Counted from the stretch's first letter, positions 8,902 through 17,208 are shown. The stretch is DNA of 64,000 bases from Bradyrhizobium sp. AUGA SZCCT0158 (GCF_018130065.1 NZ_JAFCME010000012.1:62001-126000), one strand, 5' to 3'. A program made the numbers and translations. Notes: generated by a model from the letters alone, not told the origin.

Positions 8902-10425
8902 CTACATCGTCGCGCCAATCACCCATGGCGCGAACTCCGCGCCGCCGAAATCAAAACTCTCGCTCTTGGTCGGCTGGCCGGATGCGGTTTTCAGCATCAG
9001 TTCGAAGATGCGCTGGCCGCATTCCTGCACCGTCTCCTGGCCGTCGAGGATGGTCCCGCAATTGACGTCCATGTCCTCTTCCATACGGGTGTACATCGGC
9101 GTGTTGGTCGCAAGCTTGATCGAGGGCGCGGGCTTGCAGCCGAACACGCTGCCGCGGCCGGTGGTGAAGCAGACCAGATTGGCACCTCCAGCCACCTGCC
9201 CGGTCGCCGCGACCGGGTCGTAGCCGGGCGTGTCCATGAACACAAAACCCTTCTTGGTGACGGGCTCGGCGTAGTTCAGCACGTCGACCAGATTGGTGGT
9301 GCCGGCCTTGGCCATCGCGCCCAGTGACTTTTCCAGAATGGTCGTGAGGCCGCCGGCCTTGTTGCCGGGACTCGGATTGGCGTTCATCTCGGCGCCTTCC
9401 CGCGCCGTGTATTCATCCCACCAGCGCATCAGGCCGACGAGTTTCTCGCCGACCTCGCGGCTGACCGCGCGCCGCGTCAGCAGATGTTCGGCGCCATAGG
9501 TCTCCGGCGTTTCCGACAGAATGACGGTGCCGCCATGGCGCACCAGCAGATCGCTCGCAGCTCCCAGCGCCGGATTGGCGGATACACCGGAATAGCCGTC
9601 GGAGCCGCCACATTGCAGGGCCACGGTCAGTTCGCTCGCCGGTACCGGCTCCCGCTTCACTTTATTCGCGTCGATCAAGGCTTCGCGCACAAAGGCGACG
9701 CCGGCCTCCACGGTCTTGCGGGTGCCGCCGACTTCCTGGATGTCCATCGCGCGCAGACGGCCCGCGAGCTTCTGCTCCTGCATCAAGCCGCCGATCTGGT
9801 TGACCTCGCAGCCGAGGCCGAGCACCACGACGGCCGAAAAATTCGCATGCCGTGCGTAACCGCCGAGCGTCCGCCGCAGCAGCGCCAGCGGTTCGTCCTG
9901 CGTCATGCCGCAGCCGGTCTTATGCGTCAGCGCCACCACGCCGTCGACATTGGGAAAATCCGCGAGCGGATTGTCGCCGGTGAACGGATTTTTCTTGAAC
10001 ATGTCAGCGACGATACCGGCGACATGCGCGCTGCAATTCACCGAGGTGAGAATGCCGATATAGTTGCGGGTCGCGACCCGCCCGTCGGAACGGCGAATGC
10101 CGTCGAAGGTCGCGGGCAGGTCGAAATTCGGTGTCGGGGTGACGTCGACGCCGAACGCATAGTCCTTGGAAAAATCGCCCATGCCGCAATTCTGGGTGTG
10201 GACGTGCTGGCCCGGCGCGATAGGAATCGTCGCAAAGCCGATGATCTGGCCGTAACGCCGCACCGGCTCGCCGGCCGCGATCGGCTTGATCGCCACCTTG
10301 TGGCCGGCGGGAATCCGCTCGACCGTGGTGACGCCGTCGGCCACGACCATGCCCGCCGGCAGGCTGGAACGTGCAATCAGCACGCCATCATCGGGGTGCA
10401 GGCGGATCACGGGGGCTGGGGCCAT
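8902..10425 (-). CDS. UxaA-family sugar-acid dehydratase (altronate/galactarate dehydratase type)
   Basis: Protein of 507 residues with the UxaA-family architecture. A SAF-like N-terminal domain (residues about 5-90, GVLIARSSLPAG and HTQNCGMGDF) is followed by the large catalytic domain with RNYIGILTSVNCSAHV, HKTGCGMTQ, LGLGCEVNQI and LQCGGSDGYSGVSANPALG. Family members are iron-dependent dehydratases acting on altronate, galactarate or, in the SuyAB branch, sulfolactate. The exact substrate cannot be read here. AGGAGA precedes the ATG. It follows an HpaI-type aldolase and an Ldh-type dehydrogenase in the same direction, which suggests dehydration followed by aldol cleavage of a sugar diacid (GarD-GarL logic). 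That is inference. Confidence 0.85.
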   Translation of the reverse strand: MAPAPVIRLHPDDGVLIARSSLPAGMVVADGVTTVERIPAGHKVAIKPIAAGEPVRRYGQIIGFATIPIAPGQHVHTQNCGMGDFSKDYAFGVDVTPTPNFDLPATFDGIRRSDGRVATRNYIGILTSVNCSAHVAGIVADMFKKNPFTGDNPLADFPNVDGVVALTHKTGCGMTQDEPLALLRRTLGGYARHANFSAVVVLGLGCEVNQIGGLMQEQKLAGRLRAMDIQEVGGTRKTVEAGVAFVREALIDANKVKREPVPASELTVALQCGGSDGYSGVSANPALGAASDLLVRHGGTVILSETPETYGAEHLLTRRAVSREVGEKLVGLMRWWDEYTAREGAEMNANPSPGNKAGGLTTILEKSLGAMAKAGTTNLVDVLNYAEPVTKKGFVFMDTPGYDPVAATGQVAGGANLVCFTTGRGSVFGCKPAPSIKLATNTPMYTRMEEDMDVNCGTILDGQETVQECGQRIFELMLKTASGQPTKSESFDFGGAEFAPWVIGATM

Positions 10426-10447
10426 GACAGGTCTCCTGGCTAAGTTG

Positions 10448-10535
10448 GCGAATAGCGAGTGGCGAGTAGCGAATGGTTTTACTCCACTCGCTACTCTCTC
10501 GAAACCCTATTCGCCATTCGCTACTCGCTATTCGC
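10448..10535. repeat. Heptamer-built inverted repeat (family G)
   Basis: The left half is four head-to-tail heptamers, GCGAATA GCGAGTG GCGAGTA GCGAATG. The right half carries the complementary heptamers CACTCGC, TACTCTC, TATTCGC, CATTCGC, TACTCGC and TATTCGC. The whole can fold into a long hairpin. It fills the gap between two same-strand genes, and its outer boundary is only 5 bases from the aldolase stop codon. Confidence 0.85.
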
Positions 10536-10540
10536 GAGTC

Positions 10541-11320
10541 TTACGCCTTGCCGGCTGAGTCCTTGCGGGTCTGGTTCACCTGCATCTTGGCGTAGGTCGC
10601 CATCAGGCCGCTCTCGTTCGACAGCGTCACCAGCTTGAAGCCCATGTCGATCGCGCGGACGGCGCCTTCTGCACCCGAGCAGTGGATGCCGGCGTGCAGA
10701 CCGCGCTTGCCGCATTCCTTGATGATCTTCTCGTAGATCTTGAGGATTTCCGGCTCTTCGCGGTCGAGCTTCGGCACCAGGCCATAGGAGAAGCCGAGAT
10801 CAGAGGGTCCGATATAGACGCCGTTGATGCCCTCGACATCGAGGATCGCTTCCATGTTCTCGACCGCGGTCTTGGTCTCCATCATCGGCAGCAGCACGAT
10901 TTCGTCATTGGCGGTCTGCTGATAGGTGCCGGCGGAACCGTACATGCCGGAGCGGATCGGGCCGTTCGAGCGCGTGCCCTTTGGCGGATACTTCGCATAC
11001 TGAACCAGGTTCTTCGCTTCCTCCGGCGTGTTGATCATCGGGCAGATCACGCCATAGGCGCCGCCATCGAGAACCTTGCCGATGATGCCCGGCTCGTTCC
11101 AGGGAACGCGGACCATCGGCGTCACCGGGTGACCGTTCATCGCCTGGAAACACTGCACCATCGACAGGTAATCCTGCACACCGTGCTGCATATCCACGGT
11201 GACGCTGTCGAAGCCGCATTGCGCGATCACTTCGGCCGAAAACCCTGACGGGATGGCCAGCCAGGCGTTGACGACGGCCTTGCCCGAAGCCCAGACTTTC
11301 TTGACGTTGTTTGTAGTCAT
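10541..11320 (-). CDS. HpcH/HpaI-family class II aldolase
   Basis: Metal-dependent pyruvate aldolase of 259 residues. The HpaI catalytic set can be placed: His46 (VDMQHGVQD), Arg71 (MVRVPWNEP), Glu148 (LPMMETKT) and Asp174 (IGPSDLGFS), nearly the numbering of E. coli HpaI (45, 70, 149, 175). The chosen ATG (MTTNNVKK) follows AAAGGAAA; an in-frame start ten codons upstream would remove this RBS. Two roles fit. It may be the 4-hydroxy-2-oxoheptanedioate aldolase that ends the hpa route encoded just across hpaR. It may instead be a GarL-like enzyme working with the neighbouring UxaA-type dehydratase. The sequence alone does not decide. Confidence 0.85.
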   Translation of the reverse strand: MTTNNVKKVWASGKAVVNAWLAIPSGFSAEVIAQCGFDSVTVDMQHGVQDYLSMVQCFQAMNGHPVTPMVRVPWNEPGIIGKVLDGGAYGVICPMINTPEEAKNLVQYAKYPPKGTRSNGPIRSGMYGSAGTYQQTANDEIVLLPMMETKTAVENMEAILDVEGINGVYIGPSDLGFSYGLVPKLDREEPEILKIYEKIIKECGKRGLHAGIHCSGAEGAVRAIDMGFKLVTLSNESGLMATYAKMQVNQTRKDSAGKA

Positions 11321-11372
11321 TGATCGCGTTTCCTTTTGTGATCGTTGCAATCGGTGGATTTCACGGAACAGC

Positions 11373-12458
11373 CTAGCTCACGGCCCGCTGGATACTGACC
11401 TCGCTGACACCGACCTCGCGGGCGGTATTGACGATCGCTGCCCAGGTATCATCAGGCAGCGGCACACCATTCTTGGTGCGGTCGGCACGCATTTTCTTCT
11501 CGGGATCGCCGGGGATCAGCACGGCGTCAACGCCTGAGATCGGCTTGGTGGCCCGGATGAAGTCGACATAGCGCGAGATTTCGCCGTCGAAGAAATTGCT
11601 GGTGTCGACCACCTTGGGATCGACATAGATCGCGAGCATCCCGTTGGCGAATTGCCGGTCCGCCGAAGTAGCACCGGTGCCGGTCAATGCGCCGCCGAGC
11701 AATTCGCAGATGAACGCGAGCCCTGATCCCTTGTGCTCGCCGAACGCGCGGATCGCGCCGGTACCCTTGGTGTGATCGCGCGGGCCTTCCGCGCTGTGCG
11801 GCCCGTACAGCACCGCCGGATCTTCGCTTAGCGTGCCGTCGGCATCGACCAAAGCTCCCTTTGGCAATTTCTTGCCGCCGCGGCTTGCGACCAGCACCTT
11901 GCCTTCGGCGACGACCGAGGTCGCAAAATCGAGCACGATCGGATCCTGGCCCTTTCGCGGAATGCCGACGCAGTAAGGTGCGGTCGACAGCCGTTTCTCG
12001 ACGCCGCCATAGGGCGCAACCAGCAGCGAGCCGGCCGCGTTGACGAAATGCACCGAGACCAGGCCTTCGGCCGCAGCCATCTCCGCCCAGTCACCGACGC
12101 GGCCGATATGGCCGGCGTTGCGCAGCGCGATCGCGGCCAGCCCCGCCTTCCTGCATTTCTCGATGCCGATCCGCACGGCTTGCGGCGTCACCGTCTGTCC
12201 GTAGCCGAACTTGCCGTCAATGACAGCGAGCGAAGGCGTATCGACCACAACTTCGGCGATCTGATCGGGAACCACCGAACCCTTTTGCTGCCAGCTGACG
12301 TAGAGCGGTACCCGGATCACGCCATGGCTGTCATGGCCGGTCAGATTGGCTGTGGTCAGATAGGTCGCGATACGCCTTGCTTCTTCAGGTGAGGATTTCG
12401 AGCGGGAAAAAACCTCGGCAACGAAATCGATCAAATTGCTGACTTGGATCGTGACCAT
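11373..12458 (-). CDS. Ldh-family NAD(P)-dependent 2-oxoacid/malate dehydrogenase
   Basis: Member of the Ldh (malate/L-lactate/sulfolactate dehydrogenase) family, 361 residues, which is the usual length. Family landmarks are DSHGVIRVPLY (residues 43-53, His45 and Arg49), NAGHIGRVGDWAE (His117), LDFATSVVAEGKVLV and EHKGSGLAFICELLGG. These enzymes reversibly reduce 2-oxoacids with NADH or NADPH in the cytoplasm. It is the first gene of the aldolase/dehydratase operon, with 52 bases to the next gene. A 16-base perfect palindrome about 150 bases upstream is a candidate operator. The substrate is not evident. Confidence 0.85.
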   Translation of the reverse strand: MVTIQVSNLIDFVAEVFSRSKSSPEEARRIATYLTTANLTGHDSHGVIRVPLYVSWQQKGSVVPDQIAEVVVDTPSLAVIDGKFGYGQTVTPQAVRIGIEKCRKAGLAAIALRNAGHIGRVGDWAEMAAAEGLVSVHFVNAAGSLLVAPYGGVEKRLSTAPYCVGIPRKGQDPIVLDFATSVVAEGKVLVASRGGKKLPKGALVDADGTLSEDPAVLYGPHSAEGPRDHTKGTGAIRAFGEHKGSGLAFICELLGGALTGTGATSADRQFANGMLAIYVDPKVVDTSNFFDGEISRYVDFIRATKPISGVDAVLIPGDPEKKMRADRTKNGVPLPDDTWAAIVNTAREVGVSEVSIQRAVS

Positions 12459-12607
12459 GTCTGGAGTTCAGCCTGTTCTTCGTCTTGGGTCCAGCCGCAT
12501 CATCCCGCGACGAAACCGCTAGCTCCCGCGCCGGTTTTCACGACCAGCTTGGCTGCACTTTGAGCGAAAAATCGCGTGCGTGTCTATGGCCTCAGTCGCA
12601 CTCCGGC

Positions 12608-12623
12608 AATGATTGCAATCATT
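12608..12623. promoter_or_regulatory. 16-bp perfect palindrome, candidate operator
   Basis: AATGATTGCAATCATT is its own reverse complement and is flanked by near-symmetric CGGC / TGCCG. It lies in the 211-base gap upstream of the Ldh-type gene and just past the 3' end of hpaR. A dimeric MarR- or GntR-type regulator is a plausible ligand, but none is shown. Confidence 0.45.
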
Positions 12624-12669
12624 TGCCGCCCGCTATGCGTGGCGCCGGTAGCATCATGCAAATTTGTGC

Positions 12670-13218
12670 TCACTCCTCGATCTCGCCGCCTTCCTCGCCT
12701 GCCACTTCCATGGCCACGAGGCTGCGTTCCAGCACGCCCAGCATATCCTGCAATTCGGCAAGCTTGCGGGCACCATAGCGGCTGGTGATTTCGGCGTAGA
12801 TCGCTTCCGAGGTCGGCGCCACCGCCTCGATCAGTTTCAATCCCTTGGCCGATATCGACACTACGGCGCGGCGCAGATCGGCCTTGGCCGTACGGCGCTC
12901 GATCAACTGCCGCGCTTCGAGGTCGCGCAGGATGCGCGACAGGCTTGGTCCCAGCAGAAACGCGACGCGCGCCAGTTCGGTGACTTCAATGGCATCCACG
13001 GTCGTGAGCGCGCGCAGGATCCGCCATTGCTGTTCGGTGAGGCCGTGATTGCGCAAGGACGGGCGGAACTGTCGCATCACGGCCTCGCGGGCGCGCAGCA
13101 GCGACATCGGCAGCGAACGCGAGAAGTCGCGCATCGGCGCGCGCCGCGTCGTCTCGGCCGTTTCCGTGCTGGTTTCCGTCTCCGACTTCTTCCGTGCCAT
13201 CCGCCAATCGTCCGCCAT
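12670..13218 (-). CDS. hpaR: MarR-family regulator of the homoprotocatechuate genes (HpaR)
   Basis: Winged-helix MarR repressor of 182 residues. The core (GLTEQQWRILRALTTVDAIEVTELARVAFLLGPSLSRILRDLEARQLIERR, split here across residues about 59-108) matches HpaR/HpcR, including the WRILR helix and the LGPSLSRIL recognition helix. In known systems HpaR represses the meta-cleavage operon until an aromatic pathway compound binds. Divergent arrangement with hpaH, 116 bases apart, supports this. The N-terminus is longer than in E. coli and Lys/Glu/Thr-rich; a second ATG six codons in (MARKK) is an alternative start, and neither has a strong RBS. A palindrome in the shared gap is the likely operator. 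Confidence 0.88.
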   Translation of the reverse strand: MADDWRMARKKSETETSTETAETTRRAPMRDFSRSLPMSLLRAREAVMRQFRPSLRNHGLTEQQWRILRALTTVDAIEVTELARVAFLLGPSLSRILRDLEARQLIERRTAKADLRRAVVSISAKGLKLIEAVAPTSEAIYAEITSRYGARKLAELQDMLGVLERSLVAMEVAGEEGGEIEE

Positions 13219-13274
13219 CAGTAATGCTGATCAAAGGGAATAAAATTTTGCGGTGCAGCAAGCGCTAATTCGGT

Positions 13275-13303
13275 TTGATCGATTTCACTTAACATGTTAA
13301 TCA
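13275..13303 (+). promoter_or_regulatory. Predicted hpaH promoter with overlapping HpaR operator
   Basis: TTGATC and TAATCA are separated by 17 bases, a plausible -35/-10 pair pointing at hpaH. The perfect 12-base palindrome TTAACATGTTAA (13289-13300) covers the end of the spacer and the first half of the -10 element, so a bound repressor would block polymerase. The match to consensus is partial, and the assignment to HpaR is inferred from position. Confidence 0.5.
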
Positions 13304-13334
13304 TCTCCCGGCACCCTCTTTTTGCTGAGAGCAT

Positions 13335-14141
13335 ATGGCCCTTTCCAACGACCAAATTCGCGCCGCCGCCGAGCGGCTGGACCATGCGGAAAAGACCCGC
13401 ACGCAGATCCGGCAGATTTCGCTCGAACATCCCGGCATTTCAATCGCAGATGCCTACGCGATTCAGAAGGCGTGGGTCGACATGAAGATCGCGCAGGGCC
13501 GCATTGTCAAAGGCCACAAGATCGGCCTGACCTCGAAGGCGATGCAGAGCGCGCTCAATATCAACGAGCCGGATTCCGGCATCCTCCTCGACGACATGTT
13601 CTTTGCCGACGGCGGTCTGGTACCATCGGACCGCTTCATCGCCACCCGCGTCGAGGCCGAACTGGCGTTCGTGATGAAGACCCGGCTTTCGGGCCCTGAC
13701 TGCACAGTGTTCGATGTACTCAACGCCACCGATTTCGTGGTGCCGTCGCTGGAAATTCTGGACACACGCGTCGAGCGGGTCGATCCGCAAACCAAGGCAA
13801 CGCGAAAAATCTTCGACACCATCGCCGACAACGCGGCCAATGCCGGCATCGTGCTCGGCGGTCGGCCGATCCGCCCGATGGATGCGGATCTGCGCTGGAT
13901 CGGCGCGCTGTGTTTTCGCAACGGCCAGCTGGAAGAAACCGGCCTTGCCGCCGGCGTGCTCAATCATCCCGCCACCTCCGTGGCCTGGCTCGCCAACAAG
14001 ATCGCGCCCAATGGCCTGGCGCTGGAGGCTGGTCAGGTGGTGCTGGCGGGATCGTTCATCCGACCGATCGAAACCCGCAAAGGCGACACGATCCAGGCCG
14101 ACTATGGTCCCTACGGCTCGGTGAGCTGCTACTTCGCTTGA
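13335..14141 (+). CDS. hpaH: 2-oxo-hept-4-ene-1,7-dioate hydratase
   Basis: Hydratase of the FAH-like HpcG/MhpD family, 268 residues, full length. It adds water to 2-oxohept-4-ene-1,7-dioate to give 4-hydroxy-2-oxoheptanedioate, the aldolase substrate. The metal-binding acids are Glu107 and Glu109 in RVEAELAFV and Glu140 in VPSLEILD, one position off E. coli HpcG (106, 108, 139). GHKIGLTSKAMQ (residues 60-71) and the C-terminal QADYGPYGSVSCYF are also typical. It is the first gene of the plus-strand hpa operon, 32 bases before hpaF. Confidence 0.93.
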   Translation: MALSNDQIRAAAERLDHAEKTRTQIRQISLEHPGISIADAYAIQKAWVDMKIAQGRIVKGHKIGLTSKAMQSALNINEPDSGILLDDMFFADGGLVPSDRFIATRVEAELAFVMKTRLSGPDCTVFDVLNATDFVVPSLEILDTRVERVDPQTKATRKIFDTIADNAANAGIVLGGRPIRPMDADLRWIGALCFRNGQLEETGLAAGVLNHPATSVAWLANKIAPNGLALEAGQVVLAGSFIRPIETRKGDTIQADYGPYGSVSCYFA

Positions 14142-14172
14142 TGCTTTCGCGGGAAACGCTGGAGTTAAGGAC

Positions 14173-14571
14173 ATGCCGCATTTCACGATCGAATATTCAG
14201 CCAACCTCGACGGACGCGTCGATATGGGTGCTGTCGTGGAACTGGTACGCAAGGCCGCGGTTGAAACCGGTATCTTCCCGCTCGGCGGCATCCGTGTCCG
14301 GGCGATCAAATGCGAGCACTATGCCATCGCTGACAACAGACTCGATTACGGCTTCCTCGACATGGTGCTGCGGCTCGGCGAAGGCCGCGATCTCGCCACC
14401 CGAAAGAAGGCCGGCGAGCACATTTTCAAGGCCCTCTCGGCCCATCTCGATCCGGTATTCACCGAGACAAAGTTCGCATTGTCGTTCGATATGCAGATCA
14501 ACGACAAGGACACCAGCTGGAAGCGCAACAACATCCACGAAGCCTTGAAGGTGGAGACGGTCAATGGATAA
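14173..14571 (+). CDS. hpaF: 5-carboxymethyl-2-hydroxymuconate delta-isomerase
   Basis: CHMI of the tautomerase superfamily, 132 residues. The protein begins Met-Pro; removal of Met leaves the catalytic N-terminal proline. PHFTIEYSANLD at the start, VRAIKCEHYAIAD in the middle and SWKRNNIHEAL at the end match HpaF/HpcD. It isomerises 5-carboxymethyl-2-hydroxymuconate before decarboxylation. AAGGA precedes the ATG. The 3' end overlaps the start of hpaE by eight bases, consistent with translational coupling. Confidence 0.93.
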   Translation: MPHFTIEYSANLDGRVDMGAVVELVRKAAVETGIFPLGGIRVRAIKCEHYAIADNRLDYGFLDMVLRLGEGRDLATRKKAGEHIFKALSAHLDPVFTETKFALSFDMQINDKDTSWKRNNIHEALKVETVNG

Positions 14572-16108
14572 GGCGACACCGAAGGACGTATTCCAGGCCA
14601 ACCGCGACCGCGCGGCTCCCCTGCTCGCCAAGCTGAAGGACGAGGGCATCGGGCACATGATAGACGGCAAGGTGGTGCCGTCGATTTCAGGACAGACGTT
14701 CGAGACCAAATCGCCGATCGACGGCGCGGTGCTGGCCTCCGTCGCGCGCGGCAAGCCTGATGATATCGACCGCGCCGCGACCGCGGCTTCTAAGGCGTTC
14801 AAATCCTGGCGCGATATGCCGGCGATGACGCGCAAGAAGCTGCTGCATCGGGTGGCCGATGCCATCGAAGACCGCGCCGACGATATCGCGGTGCTGGAAT
14901 GTATCGATACCGGGCAGGCCCATCGCTTCATGGCCAAGGCCGCGATCCGCGCCGCGGAGAATTTCCGCTTCTTTGCCGATAGATGCGCCGAAGCCCGCGA
15001 CGGCCTCAGCACGCCGAGCGAGGAGCACTGGAACATCTCGACCAGGGTGCCGATCGGTCCGGTCGGCGTGATCACGCCGTGGAACACGCCGTTCATGCTG
15101 TCGACCTGGAAAATCGCGCCGGCGCTCGCCGCCGGCTGCACGGTGGTCCACAAACCCGCCGAGTGGTCGCCGGTGACGGCCGATCTCCTCGCAAAGCTGG
15201 TGAAGCAGGCCGGCGTGCCGGACGGGGTGCTCAACACCGTGCATGGCATCGGCGAAGAGGCCGGCAAGGCGCTGACCGAACATCCCGCGATCAAGGCGAT
15301 TGGGTTCGTCGGCGAAAGCTCGACGGGTTCGGCGATCATGGCGCAGGGCGCGCCGACCTTGAAGCGCGTGCATTTCGAACTCGGCGGCAAGAACCCCGTG
15401 ATCGTGTTCGACGACGCGGATCTCGACCGTGCGCTCGATGCTGTCGTGTTCATGATCTACTCGCTCAATGGCGAGCGCTGCACCTCGTCGAGCCGGCTGC
15501 TGGTCCAGCAAGACATTGCGGAAAAGTTCATCGAAAAACTCACGGCGCGGGTGAAGGCGCTGAAGGTCGGCCATCCCCTCGATCCCGTGACCGAAATAGG
15601 TCCGCTGATCCATGAGCGGCATCTGGCAAAAGTCTGCAGCTATTTCGAGGTCGCGCAGAAGGACGGCGCGACCATCACGGTCGGTGGCAAGCCGCATGAC
15701 GGCCCTGGCGGCGGACATTACGTGCAGCCGACGCTGGTTACCGGTGCGAATTCAAAAATGCGTGTCGCGCAGGAAGAGGTGTTCGGGCCGTTCCTGACAG
15801 TAATTCCGTTCAAGGACGAGAACGACGCGATCGAGATCGCCAACGGCGTGCAGTACGGCCTCACCGGTTATGTCTGGACCGGCGACATGGGGCGCGCGCT
15901 GCGCGTCGCGGACGAACTGGAAGCCGGCATGATCTGGCTCAACTCCGAGAACGTGCGCCATCTGCCGACGCCGTTCGGCGGCATGAAATCATCCGGCATC
16001 GGCCGCGACGGCGGCGATTACTCGTTCGACTTCTACATGGAAACCAAACACGTCTCGCTGGCGCGCGGGACGCACAAGATACAGCGTTTAGGCACGACCT
16101 CATCCTGA
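14564..16108 (+). CDS. hpaE: 5-carboxymethyl-2-hydroxymuconate semialdehyde dehydrogenase
   Basis: NAD-dependent aldehyde dehydrogenase of 514 residues that oxidises the ring-cleavage semialdehyde. Catalytic residues are Asn174 (TPWNTPF), Lys197 (HKPAEWSP), Glu272 (FELGGKNP) and Cys306 (GERCTSSS). The C-terminal SFDFYMETKHV is typical of HpaE. The last residues (TTSS) and the stop codon are read from an intergenic repeat of family C that begins at the 3' end, so the natural terminus was probably altered by that repeat. It overlaps hpaF and is followed by hpaD 116 bases later. Confidence 0.93.
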   Translation: MDKATPKDVFQANRDRAAPLLAKLKDEGIGHMIDGKVVPSISGQTFETKSPIDGAVLASVARGKPDDIDRAATAASKAFKSWRDMPAMTRKKLLHRVADAIEDRADDIAVLECIDTGQAHRFMAKAAIRAAENFRFFADRCAEARDGLSTPSEEHWNISTRVPIGPVGVITPWNTPFMLSTWKIAPALAAGCTVVHKPAEWSPVTADLLAKLVKQAGVPDGVLNTVHGIGEEAGKALTEHPAIKAIGFVGESSTGSAIMAQGAPTLKRVHFELGGKNPVIVFDDADLDRALDAVVFMIYSLNGERCTSSSRLLVQQDIAEKFIEKLTARVKALKVGHPLDPVTEIGPLIHERHLAKVCSYFEVAQKDGATITVGGKPHDGPGGGHYVQPTLVTGANSKMRVAQEEVFGPFLTVIPFKDENDAIEIANGVQYGLTGYVWTGDMGRALRVADELEAGMIWLNSENVRHLPTPFGGMKSSGIGRDGGDYSFDFYMETKHVSLARGTHKIQRLGTTSS

Positions 16109-16194
16109 GGAGCGCGCGTAAGCGCACGTCTCGAAGGATCGGTTACGGGCCTCATGGTTCGAGACGGCGCAAGAGCGCCTCCTCACCATGAGGA
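16098..16194. repeat. Palindromic repeat family C, copy 1
   Basis: Begins CCTCATCCTGAGGAGC and ends CTCCTCACCATGAGGAG. Inner blocks GTCTCGAAGGAT and ATGGTTCGAGAC are partly complementary. The start overlaps the hpaE stop codon and the element fills the hpaE-hpaD gap inside the operon. Confidence 0.88.
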
Positions 16195-16224
16195 GAAGCA
16201 ACACCGCGAAACTGGGAAAGTGAC

Positions 16225-17208
16225 ATGCCGGTACCTACACACACCTTCGATCCGCCGTTCAACATCATCCGCTCCAGCCACGCCGTGCTCGACGTGACGG
16301 ATCTGAACGCCTCTAGCGACTTCTACGAAAAGACCGTCGGCCTCCATGTCGAGGATCGCGACGACAACGCGGTCTATTTGCGCGGCGCCGAGGAGCACCA
16401 GCATCACTCGCTGGTGCTGCGAAAGGCGCAAACCGCGGCCTGCAACCGGCTCGGCTTCAAGGTCGGCAATGACGGCGATCTCGACAAGGCAGCGAGCTTC
16501 TTCTCCGAGAATGGCATAACCTATGCCTTCGCCGAGCAGCCGTTCCAGGGCCGCACGCTGCACTTTACCGATCCCTTCGGCTTCCAGATCGAGCTCTATG
16601 CGACGATGGAGAAGCGCCCGCATCTGCTGCGGCGCTACGACCTCTACAAGGGCTGCCATCCGCAGCGGCTCGACCATTTCAACGTCTTCGCGGCCGAGGT
16701 GCAGGGCACCGTCGACTTCTACGCGCGGCTCGGTTTCCGCCTGACCGAATATGGCGAGGAGGACGGGCCGAACGGGCGCATCGCGGCGGCCTGGATGCAC
16801 CGCAAGGGCAATGTGCACGATTTTGCGATCACCAACGGCAAGGGCCCTCGCCTGCACCATTTCGCTTATTGGGTGCCGACCGCGATGAACGTGCTGCATC
16901 TCTGCGACGTGATGGCTTCCAGCGGCTTCCTCAAAAATATCGAGCGCGGTCCCGGCCGCCACGGCATTTCGAACGCCTTCTTCCTCTACATCCGCGACCC
17001 CGACGGCCATCGCCTCGAACTCTACACCAGCGATTATTTTACCGGCGATCATGACCACGAGCCGCTGCGCTGGTCGCTGAAAGATCCGCGCCGGCAAACG
17101 CTGTGGGGCGCACCGGCGCCGCGCTCCTGGTTCGAGCAGGGCTCGCCGTTCACGGGCCAGGCGGTGCGCGAACCGGCGTTCGTCGCCGACGTCACGATTG
17201 CGGATTAG
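16225..17208 (+). CDS. hpaD: 3,4-dihydroxyphenylacetate 2,3-dioxygenase, type I (vicinal oxygen chelate) class
   Basis: Extradiol ring-cleavage dioxygenase of 327 residues with two VOC repeats. The metal triad lies in the second half: His151 (RLDHFNVF), His211 or His212 (RLHHFAYW) and Glu265 (HRLELYTS), close to His155/His214/Glu267 of the Brevibacterium and Arthrobacter homoprotocatechuate dioxygenases. It is therefore unrelated in fold to the LigB-type HpaD of E. coli. It opens homoprotocatechuate to the semialdehyde used by HpaE. The metal may be Fe or Mn. A GGGAAAG element precedes the ATG, and hpaG starts 8 bases after the stop. Confidence 0.92.
   Translation: MPVPTHTFDPPFNIIRSSHAVLDVTDLNASSDFYEKTVGLHVEDRDDNAVYLRGAEEHQHHSLVLRKAQTAACNRLGFKVGNDGDLDKAASFFSENGITYAFAEQPFQGRTLHFTDPFGFQIELYATMEKRPHLLRRYDLYKGCHPQRLDHFNVFAAEVQGTVDFYARLGFRLTEYGEEDGPNGRIAAAWMHRKGNVHDFAITNGKGPRLHHFAYWVPTAMNVLHLCDVMASSGFLKNIERGPGRHGISNAFFLYIRDPDGHRLELYTSDYFTGDHDHEPLRWSLKDPRRQTLWGAPAPRSWFEQGSPFTGQAVREPAFVADVTIAD

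Noticed and set aside
10448-10535. Heptamer array considered as a CRISPR fragment
   Set aside because: Units are 7 bases with no spacers and two orientations; no cas gene is near.
14197-15453. 418-codon minus-strand open frame across hpaF and hpaE
   Set aside because: Shadow of two well-supported genes that carry all catalytic residues on the plus strand.
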